Source: Apostichopus japonicus (taxonomy: Eukaryota > Echinodermata > Holothuroidea > Aspidochirotida > Stichopodidae). Taken from it: a stretch of DNA of 64,000 bases. Below, piece by piece: positions 14,871-30,000 of this stretch. Position 1 is the first letter of the stretch. Each line of letters starts with the position of its first letter. The notes under the pieces are model-generated. The model made no database searches and was not told the DNA's origin. It was given only the letters and a program-made list of their open reading frames with translations. Both the position numbers and the translations under genes were made by a program. Location of the stretch: positions 1,587,501-1,651,500 of the forward strand of contig NC_092569.1 in the NCBI RefSeq assembly GCF_037975245.1. The letters are read 5' to 3'.

Positions 14871-17800
14871 TATAAACCCTTTAAATATCAGAGGTTCATC
14901 AATCAAAGTGGCTGGACTACATAGTCTAGAAATATGGAGCTGACATACGTTAACCTATCCCTATTGTATAACCTCCACATAACATGATACAGGTGGGTAT
15001 CACACGTACTTCACTCGATACACACAGAGAACACAGTAACTACTGTAAATCTTAAAGGTTCGTACCACAGTAAAAACTGAATCGAGCTATAAATATGTAG
15101 CATGTGCTATTAGGATTACAGTTTAACAACTGAGGATACCCGGTACATTCTCCAAATAGGCAAGCTTAAAAAAAACAAAAAAAACAACAACATTGACTCA
15201 TCAGTCTGAGGTCAAAGGTTACAACATATGTCTCTCACAAAAAAAAAAAAAACAAGAATTCAATCATAAATATATTACTTGACCACAGCTGTCGCGTTTT
15301 TCCAGTAATCAAACACATATAAAAAGTCGTAATAAATGGTTGTAATTTTTATTATATTATGTTCGAAAATCAAAGACTTAACAGCTTATGTTTCCCTCGG
15401 GATCGGCGGAGAATGATGGGTATTGTATAATTATGGGTTATGATAAAAGTAGGTTTGGTTCAACAAATATCACTTCGAACTTTCTGCATGGGTTTCTTTT
15501 ACCATATTTTAGTCTAGTCTTATTGAGATTTTATTCTTTTTATACGTGAAGAGCATTCGAGAAAAAAAAGAAGAAGTTATCTTTGATAATTTAGAAATCA
15601 AGACGGTTTTGCCAGACCAATCGCGAGAAAACTATCCTAATTCTCCCCTTTATGTTGCAATCCATTTCCTTTATGTCCGCGTGAGATTCTCTTACCTTTA
15701 ACACATTAATTCAGTCGTTATGAGGAAATGAATCATAGATTTTATTGAAACGACTGATAAATAATCTAGCCTCACGTATGCCGTCGTGTCGAATTTGGGA
15801 ACGGAGCAAAATGCAGATCGCATGAACATATACGCAATTACTCTTGGATGGAGTCTTTGTTTCTCAGTACACATGAACGAAATACATGTTGGTTTTTGGC
15901 CCGAGACCACCGTTCAAATGTAAGGAGAGGGAGTGGAGGGTGGGGGGGGGCTGTTCGATGTCTGACCCTGGGGAGGGAATTTTTGTTTGGGTAATGTAAG
16001 GTGAGGGTGTAAGTTAGATGCAAAGAAGTGCGATTATTTCCATCCTTTGTAGTACATTGTAGTGTATATAGTGAACGTTTCATTTTGTTAGTACAATCTT
16101 TATAAAATCTTTTGGAAAAAAGTGACAGACGTGTGATTAATGTGTTGGCTATATGCGACCTTACCCCAATTGTACCCCTACCCCATGCATTATGGAATTT
16201 AGGTCATGCCCCACCATAGCGCAATGGATGTCAGCCTATATTTGTTTGCGCATTTTTGCATTACGAGGCTTTTGACCAAAGTACTTGCCAACTGCATTAT
16301 AATAAAAAAAGATCTGTTTGGTTATTGAAGGATTTGTCCGCGGGTTTTCTTTTCAAAGTATATAGGTTGATTTTGTTTCTAACTGACATAGTTCATAAAT
16401 ACTTTTAACAGTGTATAATTATGGGACGGGGAAGCCTCCACCCCTCACATAAAGTTCCAGGGATAAACAGGGGACAGGGAAAACAGTAAAAGAAGAATAA
16501 ATATCTATATGATATACGATACTGGATTAGCTGCTTAATTGTATTGGGTCATAATTGAGATATGAGATACATATACTTTATGTTTAATATTGTTAAAATA
16601 TTCAGGGCCATAGCTACTATGTGATTGGGACAAAGAATCTAATTTTAATCGTCATGAATCGTCGTTATACTCATCAATGTTGGTCCATTTAAATTAGTAA
16701 CTTAATTTACAACTCGGGTAATTGTCATTCTCCCAAAGCACCTCGTGAATTTAGATTCGGTTATAATTAGAACAGCTTGACGGGTGTGTTAGAGTGGAGC
16801 ATTAGTTAAAGCGGTATGGGAACCAGTGGTCTTCGTCAGACAGAATTGTAATGTGGGTGTAATGTCCCGACTGTACAAGTTCCCAAATACGAATACGAGT
16901 AAAAAGCCAAGAGTACAAACCCACTAAGTGTGCCGAATACTCAATCAGTTTCCTTTTTACTATATCATGGTGAACATGGTTACAAAGCCGTCAATTGCTG
17001 AGTATGGATAATGGTGTACTCAATTCAATTCAAGCCAATTCATTCCTACCAAAGATCAAAAATATATATCACATACATCAATACATATAAAGGATATAAT
17101 ACAAGTTTTATTGAGACGAAGAACAGAAAACTTGAAAGGTATAATTGATGGGTAGGGAAGCCAGAAATAATAATAGCTTTTCGAGTCTGGCATTTTAAGG
17201 AGAGAAACAAATGGTAACGTACAAGCAATAGAGGAGAAAATTTAGCAGGATTGAGAGAAGGAGAACACAAAAGCAGGACAAACAAACAGAAAAGAGTACG
17301 GATGGACTCAAGTACCTCAATCCTGGCCTCAGAATTAGTCCCAGTTTCGTTCCATGTACCACATGGACCGCTATAATGGTGCAGTGTGTGTACAATCAGT
17401 ACAGGTGCACATTAGCAATACACACAATACATACGGAGCCAGGACACTTCGAACCTCCTTGGGATACAACAAATACGAGTGTCCAAATTGGTATCTGAGC
17501 TGCTAGCTAACTAGCTATCTGTCATCGCATAACAAAGGAAGCCCAGTCGCTCATGTAAGAGGGCGGTATTGGTTTGTATCGATTTGATGCAGAAAATGTG
17601 ACGCCCTTTAAATGTTCTTTCGTTATATGAGTACTTTAATGGGGTACTTTAATGGGTAAGTCTGTGCTGCGGGATCTGTATATCAAGTAACCGTTAATCA
17701 AACCGATTTTCATCCGATATTATCTATCCATGATATGTTTTCCAGGCTCCTGGATGCGGTTTTGTATGTTACTAATAAACATCCGACGATTATTAATGAA

Positions 17801-20543
17801 AGTCTACATAAAGACTAAAATTGTAAATTAATTTTGACAGGACAAGAAAATTAAGGCTTTAAAGAGATGCACATTTTCTCTTTCGTGAATCTAGTTATAT
17901 ACTATTCAGTGAACTTAATTGGAAGTTGCTGTACTCGCATTCGCCAAAACATCTTGGAAATGTAAACATCGGAAATTAAAACAGCGCCATCTAACAAGTC
18001 ATAGCTAAGAAAACCATAACGATATTTTCGAACTATTTATCAATTTCCGAGGGGAAAAGTGCATTCACAGGAGATCCAAAGTTGACAATATAACAGATAT
18101 CAATAAGCAGCCTCCTTAGACACATAACCTACATTACAACATACGCCAGAGTGGAAGAACCCATCGTGCTGTCTGCAGTTTGTACCACCCTTTTCGAATC
18201 TCAAAACCGTCTCCGGTTTTACGATGCTTCGAACGGCTTTGCATATGTTTCGTTGCTTTTAACGATGACGTAAAAAGATGTAGGACGGGTCATTCTGCAT
18301 AAACCAACCTCGAGAGAAATTACGCACTGCTGTATATCTTTGGCAATGGGGTTATAGCAAATACCTATGTACTTACACCATGACCTTTGACCTTGGAAAG
18401 GAGACCTATACCTAAACGGTTATATCAATGTCACGTGATTTACTTTAACGGTTTTATTAGTTGGAAGGTATAGCTTTAATCAGGCAAAAAATCACTGATT
18501 ACTTTTAGTAAGATAACATGATAAGAAAATCCTGTTTCATAAGTATTTGATTGTAACTTTGCGATAGCAATTCCATGTGATATGATGGAACGCAAAATGA
18601 GAGGACATTACGTCATAAATGGAGTGCGCATACTCCCAAAGGAGCTTTCCTTGCTATTAACAACTGGTTTAAATATTCACAGAAACTTCAAAATACCTGT
18701 ATTGCAGTAAAAATATGAACACTTTATTTTGGTGTATGGTTTGTTTCACTTTCATAAGATGACTCAGGCGAGAGGGAGGGAAGTTTACAGTAGTGCCACA
18801 CTATCAGCCCAGTCTCCTTACACTGGGACTAAACTGATAACGAGGGGGGGGGGGGTGGGATTGGATCCTGCCCGGGCCTGGGGTGAATAATAAAGAATGG
18901 GGGCCCGGGGGATAAGGGATGATATAATATATTCTCATTTCATAATATTGCTTACTTCAGGAAACTTAAGACTTTAAGAGGGAGTGGGGCGGTGACCATG
19001 CATTGAGGGGTGTGGTCGTATCACAATGAAAGAGTGGGAAAGGGAGGGGAGGCGGGGGGGGGGGGTAAAGGGGGAGGACCAGGAAGAAACGTTCACGATA
19101 AAGTCCATTAGACATGCATGAAAGTAAATATATACTCTGCAACGTCAAATTAATTTTTCTTTTGAACAAAAATGTCAATATATAGGTTTGTGGAAGTGTA
19201 TTGCCGAATTATAAACATGGTATCAGTACACGATTAAAATAGACCCATACAGCCTTCTACACGTAAATCACATATTATTCATTACAGATCTCAAAAGTCT
19301 ATAATTTCAGCTGAGATTAAATATGGAATGCATTTTTTACTGCACAGTTACTTTTTTTATGGAATTATGATTCACATTTGTATAGAAAACCAAGAATGAA
19401 AAGACAACTTTTCTCCTTAAAAACAGTATGACACACGGTACAAGTACCAAAAACTAAATAAAAGAACCTGCACAGCTTCACACAGACCTGTGCATGTTAT
19501 GTTCGGTCGCATTTATATTTTCCATACTGGTTCCAAAGATATTTCCATTGGCAAAGTCTTACCTACCAGTGATTATCATTGATAACGTTAATTAAGCCTC
19601 ACTAAGAACGATTGTACAACAAGTGATATTGTTAGATATACAAGTACTTACACTTGTCGATACGGATAAGAAGTCGAAAGTTTGATGCGAAAATGTCGAC
19701 ATAAAATTTCGGAATTTCGAGTTAGTAGTGGCAATTTTGAGACAACGTAGTCCGCGGCGAAATAGTGTCAATCATACAATATATCGAAATTTTAATCGTC
19801 AAACTTTGAAGTTCTCCCTCAAATTTACGACTTTTTATATCGCAAAAAGGGAGTATAGAGTAAACAAGGGGTGTAACTTTTGAGACGAAATAGTTGAATA
19901 ACGATTTAATATAAAACATTTCAGAAGATTTTGTGCGGTAAACTTTACTCAAAATTTCGGTGTCGACCGTAGAAATCTCGGGGAAAGAATGCTGGGACAT
20001 TGAGAATATAGACCAAATATGACAGAAAAGTAAAAACTTGAAGAAAAAATAGACGGAATTTCCAATTTCCGATCTGTGCCACCATCTACAAGAAAAAACT
20101 TAAACAATTTTTTTTCTGGTAAAAGACCCCAAACCACAATGTTCTTACGCCTAGCTATGCTCACCACAGTTTTGAACGCCACTGCAGTGCATTCTATTTG
20201 TCATCTCCCTCGAGGAAAGTCATGTGAGACTGGCATATTTCATACATTAATTACTTTGCTCAAGATAATTTAATCACTTCATTTATCGGCCATGGAAAGT
20301 AAGACTCATAAAAACCAGTCCTGTAGATAATAGTCAACGGTCTCGTGTCTAATGCATCTATTTAGAAATTGTTGAACAAACGAATGTGTGTCCGTATTTC
20401 AATTGTTCATTTCTTATCATTTGTTGTTATTTTAAAATATTTCCTAATACCGACATATTTCCGAGGGACTATAATGTCGCTGATCTGTTCGAAGTCACAA
20501 ATAAAAGTTTCTGTTGCTATGGTTTCTTTGGCAAACATTTTCA
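14871..20543. other. Intergenic DNA upstream of MAPK15; no gene seen
   Basis: The DNA is AT-rich with G-rich runs (near 15,944, 18,845-18,860, 19,055-19,067). A TGACCTTTGACCT DR1-type nuclear-receptor motif lies near 18,380-18,392. Open frames here are short and lack domains. Confidence 0.45.
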
Positions 20544-20551
20544 TGACGTCA
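20544..20551. promoter_or_regulatory. Perfect CRE about 0.47 kb upstream of MAPK15 ATG
   Basis: An exact TGACGTCA palindrome lies within the likely promoter or 5' UTR zone of MAPK15. CREB/ATF binding is an inference from the motif only. Confidence 0.35.
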
Positions 20552-21017
20552 TACATTACAAATGCTTCTTGTCACAATTAACTGTTCGTTGCATTCTTCG
20601 ATATTGTTATACTATACTAGCACCGCGTACAGGGCTATAAGCGAAATACTACCTGTACCATTAACGTTAGTTCAGATTTAGGTTAGGACCATCAACTTTA
20701 TGCTCCCTAGTTACTTCAGTGCTGACATGATAACTTCTAACTCAAGAAATTATTTTCAGATCGAGATAAATGTGTTACCTAGCCTAGGCTGTAGCCTAAC
20801 TCAACCTAGCCTATGTCTGCAGTTACAAGCTACAGTAACGATACTAACGTGACATTCCATTGCCTGCTGATATAGCCTACACTACAGTCAAGGTAGCCAA
20901 CATCGCTTACCCCAGTTAATTTACTGTAAACCCTGGACACATCTGCAGTCTAGCATCACGACGACCTACAGAAAACAGTTGCGACGGATTAAGGAGAAAT
21001 CCTGTTTCAAATAGAAA

Positions 21018-21083
21018 ATGACCGCAGAAATAGAAGACCATGTTCTTCGAAAATACGAGATGAAGAAAAGGCTCGGCAAAGGG
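21018..21083 (+). CDS. MAPK15: MAPK15 exon 1
   Basis: The ATG context is AAAATGA. It encodes 22 residues ending RLGKG, the start of the ATP-binding glycine loop. The donor is GTAACT and the junction is phase 0. The intron interrupts the glycine loop between G and AYGIV. Confidence 0.92.
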
Positions 21084-24000
21084 GTAACTTCAAACATTTT
21101 GGTTATGCAAGACTTACAAGTAATAGAAAGCTAGGCCTAACAGTTAGAATAATCTAGGTTGTCCTTCAGAAGTTAGAGCATTAGTCCATGGCCTTGGTGT
21201 GTGTTTCCATTATGGAGGCCTAACATATAAATGTAATGGAATTTCTAGAAATTTCATGGTTTAAGCAAAACAATGGAGAGTTAAACTAATATGAGGTGTA
21301 CTAGCTCCTCCTATTCCTTCAATTGATATGTTTTGATAAAAGCAAAGTTGAACAATGATGTAAATGTGCAAAGTCCAAACCATCATTTATTGTTAGGCTG
21401 TAAACATTTTCAATGTTATTGTTACCTTCTTTACATTAGCTCAATTGAGAATCTTATTTGTTTTGTTTAATGGAACAAAGTGGCTATTGTTACGACTAGT
21501 CGTAAGAATAATTCCCGACTACGCATGCGCAGTTGCTATTTTCATGACCAGGAGTACTATTTTTACGACGAGGAGAAACAATAATTTTCGGTTAGGGTTA
21601 GGGTACGGGTTAGGATTGAGGTTTAGGGTTATGTTTAGGGGTAGGGGTACCCCTACTACATGCGCAGTTGCTTTATTTACTTTACTGCGCTTGAATTTGC
21701 CTTTGTCGTAAGAATAGTTTATAAATAATTGTTACGACTCGTCGTAAGAATAGCCACGGCCTTAATGGAAAGGATAAAAGAACCGCCCACAATTTATTCT
21801 TCTCTCTGACTTTGGTCACTTAACTACTATTGTTCATGTGTAAAACAAATGCTACACATCTTTACAATTGAAGCCATTTTGGTCATTTTGGATAAGTTGC
21901 TTTTGCTATGCAAATATTCCCTGGGTATTGACCAGTATGTTATGATACGGAAACAACTATGACAGCACACATACAGAGTTAACTTGGCAAGTTTTGGCAG
22001 CATTGATACCCAGTCTTCTCGGCAGATAATGTAACGCTGCCACCACCCGGTTTTTATTTTAGAATGTTGAAGCAGACATGCAAATTAAAAAATTGGGTGG
22101 TTCTGATTCTAAGAAACCTGACCTTATAGTTAAAAAACTGACTGCTGATACAGATGATAATGTCACATGATATACTTCAGAAACATCGAGATCAAATATT
22201 TAGCAAACTTGTGAATTCTTATTTTACTGTACATGTATCTGTTATTCTTTGGTTGTAATCGGCAGGAGGTTACCTCAATTTTGGCTATTGCAGATACTGT
22301 ATACAATCCACTAAAATCTCTGACAAGGTTAAAGAAATGGGATTTGTGTGCATGTTGTATGAAACCTGTGTTATATAAAGGATTTTTTTGGTGACGTCTT
22401 TCATTTACGTAAAATGACAGACCCTTAATTCCCCCCCCCCCCCCTCCTCCACCAATGTAATATGTAGACTAGATTTGTATTAACAAGAATATACAGAAGA
22501 ACATTAAAAGTGAGGTAAAACCATGCTGTTCAATGGTTATGACAAAACTGTCTTCTTTTGCAATTTCCGTAGGCGTATGGTATTGTCTGGAAAGCTATTG
22601 ACAGACGGACAGGGGAAATTGTGGCTCTGAAGAAAATCTTTGACGCTTTCAGAAATCAAACCGATGCCCAGGTGAGTTTGCGATCGAAGACGTTAATTAG
22701 ATTTGGGTTGAATTTTGGGGCATTTGGAATTTAATTGACAAATTTTCGCTTTGACACGTGTGTTTTCTGAGATGAAAAGATTTCTGATCAGTTTTTCAAG
22801 ATGGGATATCTGTCAGAGGATCATGGGAGTGTTATTAAATTTGTTACAGCAGCAAATATCGAGTATCAGCTTTCATTGGTGCACTTGTATGGTTTTACTT
22901 GTATGTATTTTAGATCCTCCTGCAAGCAGGAACTCGCGAAGAAGCCTCATTGGCTTATCAAAGCCACAAGCTGACCAAAGTCAGTCTCTTACATTCATAT
23001 TAACGTCCATGATTATGAATTGTTAATTGTCAACAACTCTGTAACTGGACGACATACATTAATTTGGGAGTGACTCGAATCGGGGACTTTATGATTGAAA
23101 GGCACCGGCCCGTTAACCACTGAGCTAACACTCCACTTGTTATTTAGCTGTAGCTGTAAAATTAATCTGTGAATTCTCCAATTCTATGATTACTTTTGGT
23201 GAACATAGTTTGGTCAAATTCAGTTCAATTTAGTTCTGTGAAGGGGCTCTATAAGTCTTCAACAAAACATACCTGGCATCCAGGTAATGAAATTTGCTTC
23301 AGACTTCATAACCTTGCTTTATAAATGCACTAAAACCTCCTATCAGTTTTCTCGTCCTCTGAGCCTCAAGGGGTCAACGGGTTATCTCTAATGGGCACAG
23401 ACTGGCTCAAGGAATCAAAAGGTTATAAATCTCAAATAATGGAAAACTTAGCCAATTTCTCAAAAATAATTTCACAATGTATAAACAATGTCATGTAACT
23501 CTCAACAATTGTTTAAAGGGAAAGGGAGAGGGGGGGGGGGCAGGAATGGAAATTAGAGGTGCAGGTAGATTGGATATTTAGATTTTGATCTTACATCCTG
23601 CAGTCTTGTTAATCAAAGGTAATCTCCTTCCGATGTTTTGGATGGTCGTTTCCCATTTCTGGTAGAAGTTCCATTCAGTAGATTGGTTGCCAGTATAATG
23701 GCTTCTGGAAGTCTTTTCATTTACAGTACTGTACATTGATTGGTTTGCTTAATTTCGATGATAACAGACTTTATCATTAACAACCTCACTGAAGCTGTAC
23801 GGCATGACTCAGCATTCTCGTTTAATTATGTCTCTCTTTCTTTCAGAGAACCTTCCGGGAAATAATGTTCTTACAGGTAAGTTAAAATGCCAATGAATGA
23901 GTTTTATGGGGGGGGTGGGGGGGGGGGTTGTTGTGGTGATGTTTAGAGACTGATGTTTTGTTATGACAGTGCAGTGTTAGGGGTGGAGGTCATTGCTTTA

Positions 24001-27000
24001 TTTTCAAAGTGTGTGATAGTGCATTCTCTTGCAGTTTTTGATATTGTGACATTTGTACTATACTTGAATTGTTTATTTGTCATTTCCATTCTGTTGTCTA
24101 TGTACTGTTTATCATGTATTGTCTTGTTTGCTTATACTTTATTGTATATGTCGGGCCTGAAAGTTTTCTCTTTCTTATAATATATAGCTAGCTAATTGCA
24201 AACGATCTTTCTTCAATAAGTTATCTGCATCAAATTTTGTGGATCCAAAGATTTCTTAGAGAGTTTCATAGAATGTTTCGACTATGGACTGGTTTGGCTA
24301 AGATTAAGATTGATAGTGTGCTGCTGCAAAGGATTGAAAAATTAACCACCAGCAAAGTAGCCAACATTTTTTTTCTCTCTTCCTTTTGTTCTCTTTCAGG
24401 AATTTGGAGACCACAAGAATGTGATAAAGTTATTAAATGTGATGAAGGCTGAGAATGATAAAGACATTTATCTTGTGTTTGAGTACATGGGTGAGTATCG
24501 TGTATTGTTAACGATCATGAAGACCGATCAACGTAGTTAATAGTTATGAAAAACTTGCTAGATATGCTGGAATGGTCACCACATTTCAAAAGCTTTATTT
24601 ACTGTACATATGCATATTTGGACTGTTTCAGAATATCTGTTCTACAGAGTAATGTATTCATAACCTTCTAACAATCTTTTGTGTTGAAAAGTTTTCATGG
24701 TATCAATAACTGGTCAAGGCAGTCTTTGCTAACGTTTGCTACCACCATTTTTCTCTTTAGGAATTTCACTATAAATCTATTTTATTTTTAAAATTATTCC
24801 TTCATTTATATATATATATATTTTTATACTAATATTTAAGTTGTGTAAATTTTATTCTTCATATTCTTATTTTAAAGGGTTTTGTCATTTTGTTGTCATT
24901 GTAAAGCGCTCTTGAACATGCTTAAGCATGAAAAGAGCGCTATATAAATTGGTAAAAAAATAAAAAAATAATCAAGGGATATTCCCTGTTGGTTGACTTA
25001 AACACATAGAGCACTCAAACCTCTCACAATGTACATACATCTACTATATACTGTAGTCTACTATGGTGTCTACCATGTAGTCTACTATGGTGTCTACTAT
25101 GGTATCTACTATGGAGACATCACTTGTCCCTTGTGGATTGATCCAAATCTGCTGATTTCGATATTATCAATCTTAACATCATTTGGACGTGTACCAGTGC
25201 AGTCATACATACGTGCATGAATTTATCAAAGAGTTACATACTCACATTGTTGCATTCATTGAAAGGTTCCCATCCCTTAAAGGCATTGAAGATTGCCCCA
25301 AACCGCGTGGGGCCATCTGAAAAAGTTAACTTTCTGTTGCTTGCAAGTGACGTTTTGTTTGTGTCGCTACAAAGTGCAGACAGTAATGAAACGTGATACC
25401 TTAATTGTTATCTTTAGCTGGACCTGAGATGTCCATCGCTGTATCGTTTGTATACTGTGCTGTGGGTATTGACCCCAGCTGTATGTACTGACTGTACACT
25501 ACTGTCTAATTACCGAAGGTAGCAAGCTGTGTGTGTATTTTCTGGGATCGATGGTGGTGTTTAACACTTCTGTTACACCTCATTCGAAACTAGGTCAAAT
25601 TACCGGCATTAGACGTTTCTTTTTGCGCCCCTTCTTCACACCCCTTAATACTGTTACCATGGTACCTCCTGTTTCTTGCCTTCTATCAATGTTTTTTTTT
25701 AATCTCTTCCTTATCTCAGATACTGACCTCCATGCTGTCATCAAGAAAGGTGGGATCCTGAAGGACATCCACCAACGTTACATCATGTACCAGCTGATCA
25801 ATGCTACTTCCTATATACACTCAGGAAATGTGATTCACAGGGATCAGAAGGTATTTTTTTTTTTTTTTTTTAAATCAGATCTATTTCACTGTCATGTTTG
25901 ATATCAACTTATATAACCTGTATCATATTTTCTTATTCCAGATATTTTTTACTTATTATTTTGTTAAATTCTTCATGATCATCACACAATTCATTTAGGT
26001 AGGCACTGTCTCAAAAGTAGCACTTCTAGGGTGTGTGTGGGGTGAAGGGGGGGGGGGGCTGTGATGGATAATATTTTTTTATTGTTTGATATTCATTCAG
26101 CCTTGCTGCAGGGTATCTTGCAGCCCCAGCAGCTTTTTTTTGTTTTGGCACGGTGCCTTACCCACTACTCTTCCAGTGATAGCTTCTTATGTACAAAGTC
26201 AGATTTGTGTTTATTTTGTTTTTGCTTGTTTACTTCCAGCAATTTTTTTTATTATTTCATTAAAAAGTAATAAACTAAATGGAAAGAAATAAGAGACCAA
26301 TATAATCCATTCAAACATACTTTTTTTTGTGGGGAAAATATAAAAAAACACTTTACTCTGAACATGTTTGGAGTACAACACTGTGCTGTGCACAAGTCCA
26401 CATAGGCTGTACAGCTTCCAATTACAATGTATGGTGATTAACTTGACTTGATGGATTGAATGATTTCTGAAAAAGAATAGTATGCTTCTTTTGTTGATTA
26501 GCTGAAGGGACTATACAACAGATGGGTATGCCTGCATTATAGTCCTACTTAGATTTCAGGTGATCTATGCCTTACCTATCTCTACTCTACTACTGCACGC
26601 CTCACATCTACCTACTCTTGGTACATTTGGTAATGGTAAGCTCTTCATCTCTTTTTGATAGCCATCTAACATTCTACTGGACACTGAATGCTTTCTGAAG
26701 GTAGCTGACTTTGGTTTAGCTAGGTCCATAACCCAGTTACAGACAGCTCTCAGCGAAACGGACCCAGCCCTTACTGAATACGTCGCCACTCGATGGTACA
26801 GAGCTCCAGAAATCCTGCTGGCTTCAAAAAGGTATCATGGCTTTCTAGGTTCCTCCTTTAATTAGTTAAAGGAGCTTACCTGTAGAAGATGTTCTTGTTT
26901 AATACTACTACCATTGTGTAGTATTATTACTATAAGTAAGCCGATCAAACCCTGATTCTTCCTTTAAGCAGTTAAAGTAGCCTAGCATAAATGGTTTTGT

Positions 27001-30000
27001 TTGGTACTGTTTCTTTTATGTATTATATTAAGCATGATTCTTGAAGCTAAGCCAAACCTTGGTTCTCCTTTAAACAGTGAAAGGAGCTTAGAAAGTGTTC
27101 TTGTTTAATACTTCTACCATTGTGTATTATTATGAGTAGTAGCATGATTCTTGAAGCCAAGTCAAAACCTTGGTTCTCCTTTAAATAATTAAAGGAGCTT
27201 AGTAAGTGTTCCTGTTTGATACTGTTATTGTTGAATTCTCTTCTTTGTGTGAATTTTGAAGCCGTGTCAGACCTCGATTCCCGCATTAATTTCACTGTCG
27301 ACAAATGTTTTCAGCGAGTAACATTTCCAGTGTTTCAAGATGGGGAAGTGTATCATCCATTTACTTTATAATCCAACCAGGTACACCAAGGGCGTGGACA
27401 TGTGGAGTCTGGGTTGTATATTAGCTGAGATGATTAAGGGGAAACCCCTCTTCCCAGGAACCTCAACTTTTAATCAGTTAGAGAGAATTATGAGCGTGAT
27501 CGATCAACCTTCGATCGAGGACGTCGAAGCCATCCAATCAGATTATGGTTCCTCGGTCTTAGATAAAGCCAAAGTCAGGTAAGTCTTTTGTACGAGTCTT
27601 AAAATCTGTTCCATTGTGTCTGTTATAATTTTGATGTGTAAAAAAACACCAGACTTACAGAGGGTGAAAGTCTGCTAGCTCAGGTAATTTTGTGGAACAA
27701 AATTGCAATATTTTTGCTTTCGTACTTGTTGAGACTAAGCCTGTGAAGGACTTTTCGTGATGACCTTATCTCTGTTAAGCATTGGTAATGGTCAAAGCTT
27801 ACCAAAAAATACCATCAAATGGCAGTGCAGTGTTCACTAGTAACATTAGCAGCAGCAGTTAGTGTTGAAAATTGTCAGCCCAAGATAGACTGATACATAA
27901 TGATTGAAATAATTGAAAGATAAATGCATATATATCCTAAAGTCATAATATCTCTGTGCATATTTAATATGCTGTATCTCACCCTCTCAATCCTGGGGTT
28001 ACCAAAGTACTCTTCCTTGTTATTATAATGTAGGGCCCTCAAAAAGTGGACGTCCATGGCCTCCCTCACTGGACATTGGTCTGACATTCCCCCCCCCACC
28101 CCACCCTCCCCCTGCCCAATTTCCAACATATGTTAGGATCCCTGGATGCTGTAATTTTTTCGTTGAGCAAGCACAAGTGTCTTCATGAATCAACTTATAA
28201 TTCTATACTTATAATATAATTTCCATTCAACATTTTTAAGGACAATCCAAACTTGCTTGAATGTATATTCCTCTTGAGATTATTTGTATTTCTGAATATG
28301 TTTGTTTTGTTTCTGATACATACTAGCCTTTTTTTTTCCTCCTGGTTTCTCTTTGTTTGATCGTAAGCAAATTTTGTTCTCTGAATCAGGTCATTTCAAA
28401 CAGCTCTCATACCCTGTAACCACTTCAGTTGCTAGAAAGTGCTAGAAATCTTTCCGTAACGTATAGTATCTATATATTTTTCACTGACAATGAGGGGGAG
28501 CTTTAACGATTCCTCTGCAATGATCGTAAAGTTTAAGGACGATTTCTATGGAATTTTACTTCAATGATTACAGACACAGACAATCTCTCGAGGATCTGTT
28601 ACCAAACGCTCCGAAGGACGCCCTCGATCTGATAAGAAAACTGTTGCATTTTAACCCGGAGAAGAGACCCACGGCGTCACAAGCTCTTAGACATCCATAT
28701 GTTTCAAGGTAGGTAGGAGGCGCAATACAGATATGTCTTATTAAATATTGTTCTGTAGAGACGTTGCAGAGGAAATAGATACACAGATTGCAAATATCGT
28801 TTTTCTCCTCAAATGCTAGGTTTTTTTCCCTCTGTATGTATTGTATTGTAAATTTGTATTGTATTGTAAATTTGTATTGTATTTTAAATTTGTATTGTAA
28901 TTGTATTGTATTGTAAGTGTAATTGTAATTGTAAATTTGTATTGTAAATTTGTATTGTAGATGTATTGTATTGTATTGTAATTGTAATTGTAAATTTGTG
29001 TTGTATTGTAAATTTGTATTGCAAATCTATTGTATTGTATTGTAAATGTATTGTAAATTTAAGTGCAAAACGTTTGCATGCAACAGATATCTGTACAGAA
29101 TTCCCTGTAACTTTTATGTAGCTATGGGTAGAAAATTGTAATGCCTCCCTATCCCCATGCAAATTCAGCCCTAAGAGATGATGAACATCATGTCTTTGAA
29201 TAGGTAATTTACAATATGCTGTATATATTTCATGTTTTCAGATTGATTTGAAGCTTTTTCCAGAAAACTTGAATAATGTTTGGGGGCTTAATAGTATATT
29301 GAGTCCCTCCATAACCACACTTCCCCCTCCTGACCCCCTCCCCAACCCACCCAGTACTTGATATCTCTGTCCAATGTAACACAATGTGAACACAGTTTCC
29401 AGAGATTTGTAAATTAAACGTAGCTTGATAAAAAAAAACGGAATCACAAAATTTACATTTTGTAGATTCAGAAATGCGGCGGACGAGAGGCTCCTCGATT
29501 ATGATGTCATACCTCCGCTGGACGACGATGTCCAGTTATCGGTCAAAGAATACCGTGCCAAGCTCTATGAGGTCAGTCAGCGTTATCAGATAATACTTTT
29601 ATGTGGTTATATGTGTACTTGTTACATTTATTTTGGTTCTTCATTATACTTCAGAGATACTGGAATATAAGAAAATACTTGTATGTTGTTATATGTGTAC
29701 TTGTTACATTTATTTCGGTTCTTCATTATACTTCAGAGATACTTGGAATATAATTTCTTCGTCCAAATGGCCTTTGTAGATTTTTTTTAGGGGTCTTGTT
29801 TGGATGGTAATGGTTTTTTCAACTAGTTTGGAAGTACACTATTCTCAGGTTTTTGTGCCTTCCATTTACAAGTGTGACTTACATTACTGTTTCTTGCATT
29901 TTTTGAAGATGGTTGAGATATGACCCAATGGTTAGAAAGCCTTAGGCTCAATTGACACCTTAGCCTTGTGGTGGAGAAGGCACAAGCAGACCCCCCCCCC

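Noticed and set aside
23065-23136. Possible functional tRNA gene
   Set aside because: Acceptor ends pair and A/B boxes exist, but the T-arm stem fails and no sensible anticodon arm forms, so a SINE or pseudogene fits better.
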